A stretch of DNA of 60,000 nucleotides, taken from contig NW_019091386.1 in assembly GCF_001949145.1 (NCBI RefSeq), positions 81,465-141,464 of the forward strand, given 5' to 3'. The notes under the pieces are model-generated. The model was not told the origin of the DNA. It worked only from the letters and a program-made list of their open reading frames with translations, and made no database searches. A program made the translations under genes and the position numbers. Each line of letters opens with the position of its first letter. Positions within the stretch are counted from its first letter, which is position 1. This DNA comes from Acanthaster planci. Taxonomy: Eukaryota; Echinodermata; Asteroidea; Valvatida; Acanthasteridae. Shown here piece by piece: positions 46,101 to 58,231 of this stretch.

Positions 46101-49100
46101 GCTATGAAGAGAGCAGTTTACGTAACGATGTGTTTCATTTTTAGAAACTGTTCTTCTGTACAGTGTATCTCAATGTGCATGCGCTGAGGACGTTTTGGAT
46201 CTGCAGTAACATCAGGGTTGTCATCTATTGAATAATTGACTTTAGTTCTTTTTCACTTTGAATCTAGCTATGGATGGCCTATTTCAAAGTTACCATGGAG
46301 AAAGCTATACACGGCAAAGCAAGGGACAAGTAAGTCACCGATTTGGTCGCGAAAATTCAAAACTGTTGTCTCAAGTTAGTATTATGTTATGGAAAGTAAA
46401 TTCCAGCCTGTGGGTTTTTCTTGGGTCAGATTCCATCACAGGTTTCTCTTGGAAATCTGAACCATCCGCAAGGTTTTTGTTCTCATGAATTGGAAAGTGA
46501 AACATTTGTCCGATTATACTTACTTCCACCACAATCTTCAGGAAGTGCTATCATTCTATTTCCCCTTCGGACAGTCTCTAATGGAAACTTCTTCTTGTAG
46601 AAACTTTGTCAGAGCAACCAAACCCGGCAGAAACTGTCGGGTTTGGGGATAACATTGGATACAACAAATTAGGGTTAAGAAACAAAAGCAACCTAATGCA
46701 ATGCTCAGGGGTGAGATTTCTCTGGACTTTTCCTGATTTCAGGATGTTTCAAACAATCTAATGTGAAATCTGGAAATTCACCTTTGTGGTGTTATTCATA
46801 ACTTGATATAGAACACACAGGGTGGGCATTTTAAGGTATGCCTACACTGCTGTGGGGCTATGATCTAGTTTCTTAATTATGCTGTGAATATTTCATTTTC
46901 TTCCAATCTCAATCCTGAATGCTTTTTTGGGGGGGGGTTTGTGGTTAAATGGAGGAAATGGTTGCATTGTTGACTTTTTTCAGTGTTATTTCTGTGAGGC
47001 TTCTTTCATAATTTGCTGAGACCTTAAACAGAGAGTGGGTGCCCTTGGCATGGTGCCAGAATATCAGCTGATGAAGTATTGAAAATCACGTGCAGTAGTG
47101 ACTCATTGCACATTAAAGGAGAACTAGGTTTGTGTGTCAATTTTTTCTTTGAGATGAATATTTTTAGGAGTTGGGTCGTATCTGCTGTGCAGAAAAGGAA
47201 ACGGGTTATTTTGGCAGTGTCTCGATGCAAAGTTGAATATAGGTAATTCAGAAGAGAGAATTGTCAAACCTTTTGGTAGCTTTGTGCCTTGTTATTGTCT
47301 GATTGCATTTTTTTTATATCTTGGAGGTTGTGATTTTTAATGTCCTTGGAAATAGTTTGAAGTTGCTTCTTGACTCCCTTTGAATAGATTTAGTGCCTGA
47401 TGAGTTTCCTCAGTGAACAAGTTCTTCCACAACCTTTTCGTCTTCAGGTCCCTGAAGATTCTGAAAGACCTGAAGTACCGTGAGACAAAGTTCCTGCAGG
47501 GCGGCAACGACCAGGCCAGCGCATCCGCCACCAACTTTGAGCCGGGGATCTACGAGGACATCGAAGAACCCTTAGAGGAGGCGGATTACCTGCCGCCCAA
47601 GCCAGGCCCTTCCGTTCTTAGACAGTTGCCACCACCGCCTCGCAATGAATCACGTAAGAGCAGTCACCAGCCACAAAGGCAGAACTAATTGGGGGCTTGG
47701 ATCCCCCTCCCATATACACTCTGCACCGCTCCCCCTCCAGAAATTAGAAAAAGGAAAAAATCTGGTGATTGTCTGCCGAACCCGTTGAGTTCCCCCCCCT
47801 TCAGAAACTGAGGCCCAAAGTGCCCCCCCTTGCAAATGAACCCTAGGCATGCCACCAGCACATTTTCTGCAGAGGAATCCAGCAACACTAATTAGATTAG
47901 ATTAGATTTGACTAGATTCAATTAGATTTGTTATAAAGATGATCAAAGAAATTGACTGGAGTGGGATTTGAACCTGTGACCTCCGGAATACCACATTGGA
48001 GCTCTACCAACTGAGCTATCCAGCCCTATGGTGGTGGCTCTTCCCATTTCTCAATATCGTTGTTCGGGTTGCACTAGTCATAAAAATTTGAATTCAAATT
48101 TGAATTTCTCAGAAAAATCAGTGCTGGGTATTATGCATTCATTAGTAAACAATAGTCAGATACGGTAACATTGTATTGTTTTGTGCCCAGTGGACAGAGG
48201 AGGTTTTATGACCAAGAGGGGTCCGTTACCAGTCCCGCCCCCGAGACCGGATCCAATCCATAGAGGTGAGGGAAAAGAATTACAGCACTGAGGCTTTGAC
48301 ATTGTTTGAAAAATTGTGTTAGTATGGCACTCTTGTCTAAAAGATCAAATCAAACACATTCTCTTATTCCTTTGGTCCATGCTATGAGGTAGCCAGTTGT
48401 TTCCTTGTGAAATTCACATTCAGTCATACTTAGATTTTTAGCTTATTCATTTTTTTTTAATTAAAAGGAGCCAATTGGATTGGCTCAGGTTGGTTCTCCA
48501 ATTTACAGCAGCAGGTACGAGACGTGATCTGTAGGTAATCCTGCTCAATGTTGACCCTTGGCCCTCCCCATCAGGTTTAGGCTCTCGGACACAGTCCGAC
48601 CCCACCCCTCCGCCCCAGCGAAGGGAGAGAACAGTCAGTTGCGTCAGCACCCCAAAGAGTCGGCACCGGAGCAGCGCCCCTGCCTCCCCGGGGAGCAGGC
48701 CCAAGTTTCCCGAGCCGTCGTTCGGGATATTCCAGCCCGAGTGTGGTCAGTGTGGCATGTCTGTGCGCATGCACTGCCTGGTTCACTGCATGGTAGTGAT
48801 GCAACCACCTGACTTGTTTTTAATGATTGTCTCGCGAACGAGTAATGTTACGTACAGGTTTAGCCCCGTGCATGCATTTGGAGTGTTCCTTTTGATGCAT
48901 GATGTGTAGAGCTGAATTTATTGATTGGAATATTCATACCCCGGTTTTTGTTGAAGATTCATGTGTTCCTCAGCGTCTTTAGCGACTATTCATAATCATT
49001 TTGGGTTCTTGTTGAATCTTCACTGGGTCTTTGTGCGTGTTTGTGACAGAGTCGGCCCTCTCCACGGCCTCTACCGAAAGCGAAGATTACATCCTACCAC

Positions 49101-52100
49101 AGGAGGCCGACGCTCTGAAGCTCGAAGAGTTCCGTAGCCAATGCGGACAGCAGAACCAATTTGGAGACATGAGCCCCCCAAGACAGCTGCCAAGTCGGCC
49201 ATGCGTCTTGCCCCCTCCGCCAAACAACAACAAACTGAGGTGAGGCACGTCGTCGGATGTGCACCAAGCCTGAAGGGACTCGTTCTTCAGTTTGTTGTCT
49301 TGTTGTTCTCTGTCCCAGCTTGAGGTGTGGATTTTTATTTCATCCCTATTCCAAGGCCGTCGGAAGCCACTCGTGGCAAGGCATACAGAAAAAACAGAAG
49401 GTGAACATTGAGGACAGAATGAAAGCGTTTCATAATCAGCGTGAAAGGTGCAGGATCAGGTTTCTCTTGAATTGGGATATGTATGTCGTAGGCGTTTTAA
49501 AACTGATGAAGACAGAAATTCAGAGTCAAACAGTCTGTAGAAAGAAATTGGAAGAGCGCATCGCGCCGTTGGCTTTGGGCATTGCGACAGTATGATTGTG
49601 ACTTGATAGAGATCGACGTCAAATATTTTTTTTCATCGAGAAGTTGTTATGCTTATTTCAGACCGCTTGTTAGATCCTGTGACTTTTATCCCACAGGCAA
49701 GGCCCAGAGGGAAACAGTTTCAGGAAGAAGCCCTTTGTGGAAGCACCTCCAACCACAGTGGATGTTAAGGTGAGTCATTCAAACCTAACTTATCCTGGAT
49801 CCACTGAAAGTCATTTCTTGATATACGTCAAACAAAATAAGGTTGTGTAACTCCAACATTGTAAGAGAAGAATCCAATAAAGCATACCCTTTCCGTTGTT
49901 TTGATACTAGGATGCAACAAGGATTCTTGTGCATCTGCTTTTCGCCGTAGTAATTGACTGTTAACCCTAACCCTCCAGGGTACTTTGGTTAGAAACCCTA
50001 CCAGACACATCTGTTAAAGTGGCTTTTCTGCCCAGTGTGGCAAGAACCCACAGGCCAACTTTCCCCAAGGCCACACGGCCTCGGAGTCTGTGGTTGCCAG
50101 TCACCACAAGATCCAACAGTGGCAATTGTTCAATGGGACTAGCTCCCATTGTCTCAACATGGCCAGTTTGTTTGTCTGCTGTCGAGGGCCCAGTGTAACA
50201 AAGTGCACCAGACTTTCTACACCTGTTGCACCATGTTGCATCTGTCAGGGTTAGTAGTCTTAATTACCCCTAATGCTTATTTGTGAAGCTGACCATTGCC
50301 CTCTCATTTGTTTTTCAAAAGATGTGTCCACTTTTTCTCCCATCCTAGGACATGAGGGCAGCTTTGAAACCAACTGTTCCCCATAAGCCTAAGATAAGTG
50401 CCAAGCCCACCCCGCCTGCCAAACCAGAAACACCATTAAAGGTACATCCATGTTAATGTGTTTCACTCATAGGTACAGTGCGGACCTGAACTGCATCCAG
50501 GGTGGTGGGGGGGGGGCTGTAGTTGAAACATTCCATGATAATTGACAGCTGTGTTTCAATATTATCAAGTCCGAATCTCGGTCCGTTTTCTTTAAACCCG
50601 GGCTTCCGCTGTGGCTCAAGAATTTTCATTTTTCAAACATTTGTCCTTGGAACTACAAATTACAAAATAAAAGAAACACCAGACGTGGGCTATTGGTCAG
50701 ACATCTTAACATTTCTGGGGGAGAAAATAGAGTTTCATTGAGTTGGAGGGTTTCATCACTGAATATCTGCAATAAATGAATACGGAATTAATCCAGGAAT
50801 GAATGTACCCACTGATCAGCATTATCAATACCAATCTCCAGGATTCCTTGCCAAACTTTTTCTCAGAATTACTCGGCAATTTTGCGACGAGCACTTTAAC
50901 ACGAATATGGTCTTTGTCATTCACATAGCCAAAGCCAGCAGTCAGGTCGCCGGTTTCAAAGGAACCACCGGTCAGGCATTCAGGGGTACAGGAACCGGCT
51001 ACGCGAAACCTTCTCCCAGCATCATGCATCTTTAACTCATCAGACAAACGAGAAGCTGAAAGGTGAGATGGTGGCACGGGACCAGTACCAGAAAAAGGGA
51101 GGTTTGGTCCTACATCCATCAAAATGCTCGGTACAAGTTAGTCCAGCCTGTCCATCCTTAAATGGGTACCTAAACCAAGATCAGGTGTCCAAATTCCTTT
51201 TTAATCTAGGGATAACAATCACCAATAAATTGTGAAATGTTCATGCAGAAAAGGTTTGTTTGGAAATCAAGACTGTTAATTACGAAGTTAATTTTACAGC
51301 TATGAGGTTTTTGGTCACCTTTGCTGAAGTTATTTATTTTGAAACCAGTAATAACAATGTGAAGTACACATGTGCAGGCCATTGGTTTGGATTGACATGC
51401 ATTGACATGTGGTATCAGACATTAATGGTAGTTATCAGGTCTACTCGAGCTGAACAATCATAGTAGCCAAGCATGGGAGATTTTAAGAACGTCCAACACA
51501 ATCAAAAGCTCAAATATCCCCAAGCATGAACTCTCTGTTACTCTTATGTTGATGGCAGGATGCTGTGCCAGTACTGTGTCGACGGAATGTACCTGCTGCG
51601 ATTGAGTGCCGGCCCGGGAAAGGTGGGTTGCCCAAAACTGATTATTCCCTGTTACCAGAACAGGATTCTCTAACACTCTCAAATTGTCATGACAGTGAAA
51701 CAGGCCTGACACAACAGTGCCATTTTAATTTGAAGCTGGCAAGTATGTGACTCTCAACCAAAGTTTCAATTTCATTAAGTGCCTGTGAATTGGAGAACAT
51801 CAAGATCAAAGTGACTTTTTTGGTTCTCGTTTCTTACTTCTTGGCCAGGTCTTAATGGTTTATCACAAGAGCCTGGATCAGTGCAAGCATTACAAAGTCT
51901 TTGGCAATGAGGTAAGCAAGGTGGCAAGAACTTCAAGAACCTGCTGCTTCAGAGTTAACCAGAGTTACCTCTTCTGATGTTTCTCCTGCGCTAATATTGT
52001 TCTCTCTTTAAATGTCCTTCAGTCATAATCCTAAGTGGGTTTGAATTGCGTTATTTTGTAATAAATTGTAGTTTCTTGTAATAATTGTAAAAAATATTAA

Positions 52101-52423
52101 ATTGTAGTAAAGTTTGTAAAAACGTGTTCCATCTCAAAACTTATATTTTGTGTTGAATTGGTTTGGTTTTGAAAATTTCCTACATAGGTCCACGTTTGAT
52201 GCTGTCTGGGACAAGTATTAGTCATGTCGATATAAGAATTCTTGTGAAATGTTATTTGTTTATTTATTTATTTTTTGGCGTTTTTGTTTTGCAGGTGAAT
52301 ACATTCTCTCTCACCACGGAGCCAATTTTTTCAAACATGCAGGAACTGTTGCAACACTACTCAGACTTCCCACTGCCAAACACAACCGTAAGACTAACGC
52401 AACCATACCTGGGCATGCAATGA
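40144..52423 (+). CDS. SH3BP2: SH3 domain-binding protein 2 (3BP2) adaptor, PH + SH2
   Basis: Cytoplasmic adaptor for Src/Syk/Abl-type tyrosine kinase signalling. Coding exons: 40144-40270, 40741-40960, 43577-43694, 46268-46329, 47448-47653, 48191-48265, 48575-48745, 49050-49239, 49697-49769, 50349-50441, 50929-51062, 51559-51622, 51849-51911, 52295-52423. All junctions agree in phase; 1,725 bases give 574 residues (human 561). The start is the first in-frame ATG after an in-frame TAA at 40048 in the same exon. Domains: PH about 52-172 (GFLYKRAQEK, WQLRYVIL, GVFSLRGYNR, RTWYFGAASERE); proline-rich linker with PLPVPPPRPDP about 250; tankyrase-type motif RQGPEGNSFR 390-399; SH2 478-574 with the phosphotyrosine Arg in YLLRLS (R504). 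The order and length match vertebrate SH3BP2 throughout. The exons at 48575 and 50929 were placed by splice signal and phase. Confidence 0.92.
41040..41170. repeat. Inverted-repeat hairpin in SH3BP2 intron
   Basis: GCCTCAGCCA and TGGCTGAGGC near 41088-41118 form a perfect 10-bp stem around a 12-base loop. Weaker outer arms (CAAACCTCTT with AGGAGGTTTG) extend it to about 115 bases. It could be a foldback MITE; no target duplication was identified. Confidence 0.4.
43695..46267 (+). other. SH3BP2 intron, no gene inside
   Basis: Non-coding, AT-rich, with several TACATGTAC runs (for example 45713-45726) and a small foldback TATCAGTATGTTATATACATA near 44093. I see no exon or RNA gene. Confidence 0.5.
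47885..47935. repeat. Degenerate (ATTAG)n microsatellite
   Basis: Three perfect ATTAG units followed by ATTTGACTAG, ATTCA and ATTAG variants. It sits right beside the tRNA-like sequence and may be the simple-sequence tail of that SINE copy. Confidence 0.7.
47953..48026 (-). repeat. tRNA-Thr-like SINE head or tRNA pseudogene
   Basis: Minus-strand sequence starts GGCTGGATAGCTCAGTTGGTAG (A-box TAGCTCAGTTGG) and has B-box GGTTCAAATCC. The acceptor stem pairs over seven positions (GGCTGGA with TCCAGTC, one G-U) and the D stem is perfect (GCTC/GAGC). The anticodon stem has only two pairs and the T stem only two. The loop would give anticodon GGT. No CCA-proximal terminator run is evident. The neighbouring (ATTAG)n tail supports a SINE. 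Confidence 0.55.
49238..49726 (+). other. Tankyrase-binding degron-like motif in SH3BP2
   Basis: RQGPEGNSFR is created across the junction 49239/49697. It fits the tankyrase consensus R-x-x-P-D/E-G and aligns with human RSPPDGQSFR, the hexapeptide RSPPDG mutated in cherubism. Arg falls at residue 390 (human 415). In mammals tankyrase binding leads to PARylation and RNF146-dependent degradation; conservation here suggests the same control. Confidence 0.75.
50929..52423 (+). other. SH2 domain exons of SH3BP2
   Basis: Exons 50929-51062, 51559-51622, 51849-51911 and 52295-52423. Helix A is IFNSSDKREAERMLCQ. The FLVR-like strand GMYLLRLSAGPGK keeps the Arg, and the next strands are VLMVYHKSLDQCKHYKVFGN and TFSLTTEPIFSNMQELLQHY. 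The C-terminus PYLG resembles human PYGYTG. Everything needed for phosphotyrosine binding is visible. Four exons cut the domain. Confidence 0.88.
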
Positions 52424-54730
52424 AAATAAGACCATTACCGGCTTCCGTTTCGGAGAGGTGGTATGAGACATTGTCAGAGCCAGAAGCCTGGGACTTGAGT
52501 GGATGGGAAGGAAAAGGCTAAACTTACGTGAACATTGCGAGCAAGGAAACCCCTCCTGTGAAAGGGGTTGGCACTCTAAAGTTAAACGACTCAGCACGAG
52601 TGGATGCCTACCGCAATGTTTTGACCAACTCTGTAAACGGGAGTTACTCTCAACTGACGGGTCTCAACATCCCAGCTGCCAGACGGAGTGAGCCACCCTC
52701 GACCTCATTGAGTATTTTGCTTGGATTCATGGAGGCCACAGACAGCAAGGATGACTGCTTGTGATCTGTTTGGCTAGCTCGCCAGCTTCAGAAGTCGCCC
52801 TAACTTAAGAGATCCAGGGAGGTGATATACATAAAGTTTCCACCAGGCACAGAGGCGCTCAACGCCCGGTAGCTCTGTGCAAATACCACAAATTCCATGG
52901 ACAGCCACTCCTGGCTGAACCCATCTCAGTCTGGCTCAAAATACCTCCAGTTTTCAGAGCTTCAATCCCGTTTGTGATGAGTCCAACTAGATCCACAGAT
53001 GCACACGGCAACCTTTACTGGAGGAGATGCCTAGCTACGAGGTATCTCTGTTTGGCAGGATCAAAGACAGTAGCAGGTCTGGGGAGAGAGGGCTGGTAGA
53101 ATTTTTGAAAATATTTTGGAGGAAGTGAAAGTGCCAACATTTAAAAGTAACAGTGCCTTTCTTAGGAAGAGGAAAGCCTCACAACCCTAACCCCAATCTC
53201 ACAAGACTACTCAAGGTTAATGATATTGATACCCGCAGTCTCGCACCTATGCAAATAGAGAGCTTCCAGTGAGAGATTCCGAAATGGTGGTGTTGGTTAT
53301 CGTTGGCATCTGAACAGCCAAGAAACAGTGTATTAAGACAAAGGAGCATGTAGTCACCTGGACATTTGGATGTTAACCTTTTACACAAGGTCAGTCAGGG
53401 TGCATCTGAGAATTTCTGCTCAGGAGAGCTCAAATCTCAGTTTATAAAAGTTGTCCCATTTGGCTAAGGAACAGGTTGGGCAGCAAACAGTCACCGTGGT
53501 TTCATACTGAAATAATGTGGTATTAATTGCATTCATTTCTTTGAAATGATCAATGCAGATTGTATCCAGGATCTTCCAAGCTATGGTGAGTTAGCATTCC
53601 AAATCACTTGTGGTCAGTCGATCATTGTTTTTTAAGCATGGGGGGTTTTCCCCGTGTGATATTTGAAGTCACACAAAATAATTGTCACATTTACGTTTGA
53701 TATTTAAAGAAATGCTATTGTTTTGTAGCAGCAGAATATTTTCGGTAGTATATTTACTCGAATTATTTTTTTTAATGGAAATGATTGAAATTTGCTATTT
53801 GTAAATAATTTGGCCTATGCAAACAAATAATGGTAATTTAAGATGTAGATATTGCAAAGGAATGTTGATATTCTGAGTAAGAGATATACGAATACGAATT
53901 AAATGTGAGGTTTGCAAAACATACAACTCGGGTTGCAGAGAGCGAAGTTCCAATTGCAGGGTTTCCTTTCCAACCCTGAGGAACTTGTTCAACTGTATTT
54001 TCCACCCCATCCAAATTTCTCAGAACGGACGAACTCTATCTCAACGTTTGGGTCCTTAAATGTTGTCCACATCATAAGGATAACTAGTTTCAATTCTCTA
54101 TCAAAAAACGGCAGTCGACTTGTGTCCCACATCCATGCGCACACATACTTACTAACATTTCCCGGCTGCCCCTTGTTAGCGAGTTTACAGTGTGCCTCAT
54201 TCAAATAAGTACTTAAGTTCAAGTGTTACACAGGGTACATGTTAGCGATAAGTTGTGACCGTAAATTGAATAGGTGACTTAAGCATGTGTAAGCGACAAC
54301 TCTCTTTTTTTTAAAAGAATGATTTAAGCTGTTTTTTCTTTGGGGGTTGATGTTCTCTATCTGAATTGCATTTGTTTTCAAACTTCTTAGTTACATTTGA
54401 ATCAACTGACAACTTTGTTGGTTAGAATGTGGAATGCACTTTCCAAGTCGTGCCAACGGGGCCTACTTATTCCGCACTCCTTTGTCTTTCCAATAACCAG
54501 ATCAAAGTGTTTTATATTTTCAGTAGATTTAGCGGTGTTCCATGCCTACATGTACATCGTGCACGGACAGTGTGCAATAATGGTCGCTTTTATGTACAGA
54601 AGAGCTTGGATGCATTCGTGTCTGTGTGTATTTTAATGTTCGCAGACATCGCGGAGTATATTGTCTTCCAGATAAGTGCGAATCGATGGGAATTGTGTAT
54701 ATAGCTGAACTTGCCTCAGTGTAAAATAAA
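52424..54730 (+). other. Probable 3' UTR of SH3BP2
   Basis: No coding potential beyond short chance frames. The first canonical AATAAA after the stop is at 54725-54730; an ATTAAA variant occurs at about 53898. If the distal site is used the 3' UTR is 2.3 kb. Confidence 0.4.
54725..54730 (+). terminator. Candidate polyadenylation signal, SH3BP2
   Basis: Canonical AATAAA, the first after the stop codon at 52423. Transcript data would be needed to prefer it over the ATTAAA near 53898. Confidence 0.4.
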
Positions 54731-57700
54731 AAAGATAGAAAATGTACTCAGGAAAGTGTGACGTTTTACTTAAATAGTGATTTGAAGGCCAGTACGGTTT
54801 GATGAGTGAAGGAAGTGATTTACTTTAGAAGTTATATCTTGTTTCGATAATCACCGCTTACAGTGTGTGTGTGTACAAATTCCTGGTCAAAATGGTTGGG
54901 GCACCTACCGGATCCCTCGTTCCACCCCAGTCAGAGTTATCTCCAGCTAGCGGGGCACAGCCCGCTCACTGAATGAGAGACAGCACTGACTAGGGAGCAT
55001 CGAGATGTGTTCAGCCGACTGGTTTTGAACCCATTTGGTATACAGTTTTTATTGTTACACATAATTTTCAGTCCTTGGACGCCCCGCCTTTTTGGAAATA
55101 TGCAAAGATGTTCATAGTTTTGATTCATCGTCCTTTCCAAGCCCAGCGCCGCAGTTACTGCGATTTCATTACCATGGTGAAGATATCTTCGTAAGTTGTC
55201 ATTGTTACGCCCCAACTATAGCATAAGTCCCAACTATAGTTGGGACGGTCCCAACTGTAGTGCTGCAGTTGGGCTGGCCCAACTGTTGTTGACCAATGTC
55301 TATGGGAAATGTCTCAACATTATCCAAGTCAATGTGTCTCACACTTGACACAATTCATCAAAAATGTGGCATTTAGCCCAATGACGTGACATTTGTAAAC
55401 AATATGACTTTGGCACATGCTGGGCACATTATGCACACAGGACCTCTGTGCTGTAGTTGGGCCGGCCCGACTGTAGCACTCTGGCTGGGACGGGCCCAAC
55501 TATAGTTGGGACTTGCTATAGTCATAGTTGGGGCGTAACAGCATTAAGGATGATCATTGGCTGACCGGAGACAAAAACTAATCTATGCCTGCCCCAGTAC
55601 ACATACCTCCAATGACATACGTCCTGGCTTAACACTTTTGCTAACATTTATCTTGACTCGAAAAGCGGACCTGCAGTTTCCCCGAGCGACCTCGTTTTAG
55701 GCGGTCCGAGTATCACCCGTTCTTCGGAGCCAACCGCGTGCACCGTACGACCACGGCCGGCTTAGGTGGAGGTGATAAAAGCGCTATGTTTCTTAGAAAA
55801 GTTTTGCTGTCACCAGAGGGCGTTAGACATAGAATTACGTAACCATTTTCGCATACCGACGAAGTCGCGGGCGCCACTTTGCCCACTACATCTGCCAGAC
55901 TCCGCGTTGGCTATTACATTGGAATACAGCGGCCTCGTAACGAAGAAATGATTGAACAAATTTATTTTGTGAGCAAAAAGTGGAGGACGAAACTGTAAGT
56001 TATTGCTAGATATTTCCTAAATAAATTCCCAACTTACATGCTAGCATTGAAGAAGGGTCCTATGATGTTAATGACTTTGGGGAATGAACAACTTTCGGTT
56101 ACATTTTCGGTATGCTGAGAGGACATCGCTATGAAAGTAAGTTGCTAACTGTTTCAGGGACATTTTTTCGTATTGAGTCCTTAGGTGTATTTTATTGAAA
56201 GTATATTATCTTTTTATCATCTCCTATAGTGTGATTTTAAGTGCTTTAATTATTCATATGTAAAATGCATTAATGCAATATTAGAGCCGATAAATATGAT
56301 ATATTGATCCTACCCCTCGAGGCCTGTTGTAAATCACAGTCTGGTTGGAGTCCACGTTGTTGGGGTAAAAATGTAAACTTAACACTGGGATAAGGTTTGA
56401 GGACTACGGATTTTAATTTTCTTATAATTCAATCTTAGGTGGTAACCACTGAATGAAGTAACCTGGTTTAATTGCCGAAAAAATGACACCTGGCTGAAAT
56501 TTGTATTGTGGAAATGATAATTTCTTAATCTTTGTGCCAGTCGCATGTGGTTAAAATGGTAACAAAGGCCTGTAAATGTGAAAACGAGTGGTATTAATAG
56601 GTGTCAAGAATGCGAAAAGTGTTTCCAAACAATTATTGTATGAAGTGAATTTAATGTTTACGGTAATATAAATATTTTAGATGAATTGTTGAGTTGTGAA
56701 AGTTAGGGGCCGAATTATGATAAAGCAATTCACAATACTTGCAGTACATAGTACTGCTAAATAAATAAATATAAATAAAATTATGGTACATAATTATATT
56801 CATCCAAGATTTGAAGTCCTGTACTCTGTTTCGCTTTCTCATTGTTTGCGGGAAGCAAGACTACACTCTTATTGATAGGGGTTTCTAACTGAACAATGGG
56901 TGTGTTGACCGAACAATGAAACACAATGACGTGTACAAATCAATGACAAAATGCTGGCAGAGTCAATACATTCAGGAACCGACCAGTTCATTGTTTACGT
57001 GAGCCTTAATCAATACGCGGTCAATATTTGTAGTTATCGCCCATGCCAAGTGGTTTGAAGTGGGCTACACTTTTAAATTCTTGCCCCAAATTGAAGCCGA
57101 CAGCGGGTTGAGGAGTGTGACGGGATGGCAAATAAAGGTGGCCCTCAGAACGCACTTATGAGCCTCAGCTGCTGAAGGGAATGAGTCGCTTAATCCAATA
57201 TTCAAATTGTCACAAATCCAGCTCGTACAAATGGACCGTACACGCTATCTGAGTTTCTGCCACTTGCCGCATCAATTTTTTCCCTACCTGTATGCAGAGT
57301 AAACATTCGACTCTAGTACCAAAAATATTCGCTGCAATTTTGCGACGATTTGGGCGAGTACCTGAGCCATCAAATTAATCAGGTAATAAACTGATTTTGA
57401 AGGTTGCAGGGGTTTTCGCACCAATGCCTTAGATCATATAAAAAAACAACATTTTCACAACTTCGATTCGTCACGAAGGCCTTCTCCACTCACCGACTGA
57501 GTTGAATAGTCGACCTTCGAAAAATCCCGTCCCATACTCATTTCCCCACCTTCGGGTCTTTCAGGGTATCGATACCTTACACAAGTTGCCCCTTGTGGTC
57601 AGATAAGGTGAAGTACAGGTCATATTAGCCTAATTATGCAAGGGAATAAACGCCACAAGGTACTCCCCCCCAGGTGTGACTCTTGAAATGTCTGATCGAT

Positions 57701-58067
57701 GGACTGATCCCTATCACAATCGATAAGTTAACTGTGTCCCGTTATATTCAGTCCCCGGTTAACATATGGAATACCGGTACGCTTTATTGAACAATTTAAA
57801 GACCACATCAGTAAAGACCAGTATCGTAATTTTCAAACAAGTGCCAATATGCTTATACCCTGAGAATCAAACCTTAGGCCTACACAAAAGAGGCCACACA
57901 AAAAATAAATACAAAAACTGTCAATCCTTTAAAATATGAAAAGTTGTTCAGACGGTTTTAAAAAGTGGCTTTTGCCCCTTTCATACAGATGACATGTTTA
58001 AGCAATTTTGGGTTATCATGAGGCTGGAAATGACTTACTTTAGTGCCGTTGTTTTATTCCATTACAG
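54731..58067. other. Intergenic DNA and probable promoter/5' intron of the last gene
   Basis: Contains the second MITE copy (55204-55539). A CpG-richer stretch at about 55660-55920 (for example GGCGGTCCGAGTATCACCCG and GACGAAGTCGCGGGCGCC) is a plausible promoter for the gene at 58232. A donor-like ACT|GTAAGT at 55994/55995 could end its first non-coding exon, with an acceptor at 58067. No ORF of note. Confidence 0.4.
55204..55539. mobile_element. MITE with GTTACGCCCCAACTATAG termini, copy 2
   Basis: Inverted ends GTTACGCCCCAACTATAG and CATAGTTGGGGCGTAAC. The first and last 80 bases are packed with the palindrome CCCAACTATAGTTGGG and variants CCCAACTG and AGTTGGGCTGGCCC. It is related to 33761-34205 over most of its length, in reverse orientation. 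336 bp, no ORF. Confidence 0.8.
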
Positions 58068-58231
58068 GACAGACTATATCAACAATGCGAACATTAAAAT
58101 GGACGTTCATACGGAAAGACAGAGGCAGGGGAGAACATAGCCAGATATTCTACCAGCGCACAGTGACCATTCATGAAATGGAATCGAGACGATAACGTGA
58201 TGAACAGTTTCGAAAAACAGCAGATAAAGAT
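58068..58231 (+). other. 5' UTR exon segment of the last gene, with upstream ORFs
   Basis: A good acceptor (TTTTATTCCATTACAG) ends at 58067. Between it and the main ATG lie a complete 36-codon uORF (58085-58195) in the same frame as the main ORF but closed by TAA, and a second ATG at 58200 whose frame overlaps the main start. Such uORFs usually lower translation; this is inference. Confidence 0.5.

Larger units (their letters stand above)
40741..46329 (+). other. PH domain exons of SH3BP2
   Basis: Exons 40741-40960, 43577-43694 and 46268-46329. The sequence runs from GFLYKRAQEK through KWQLRYVILYHEYVLYYKN, the family-specific GVFSLRGYNRVLRA, KIIGLRSDDRTWYFGAASE, and the closing helix MRLWMAYFKVTMEKAI. 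The invariant Trp of the last PH helix is present. A roughly 12-residue insertion (TDQITEFISPSL) between the first two strands is longer than in the human protein. PH domains of this family bind phosphoinositides and target the adaptor to membrane. Confidence 0.88.

Noticed and set aside
47953-48026. Functional tRNA-Thr(GGT) gene
   Set aside because: Anticodon and T stems each retain only two pairs; better explained as a SINE head.
49971-50260. Another TTAA/CCCTAACC-bounded element
   Set aside because: The left end resembles 27043 but no convincing right terminus or second TTAA was found.
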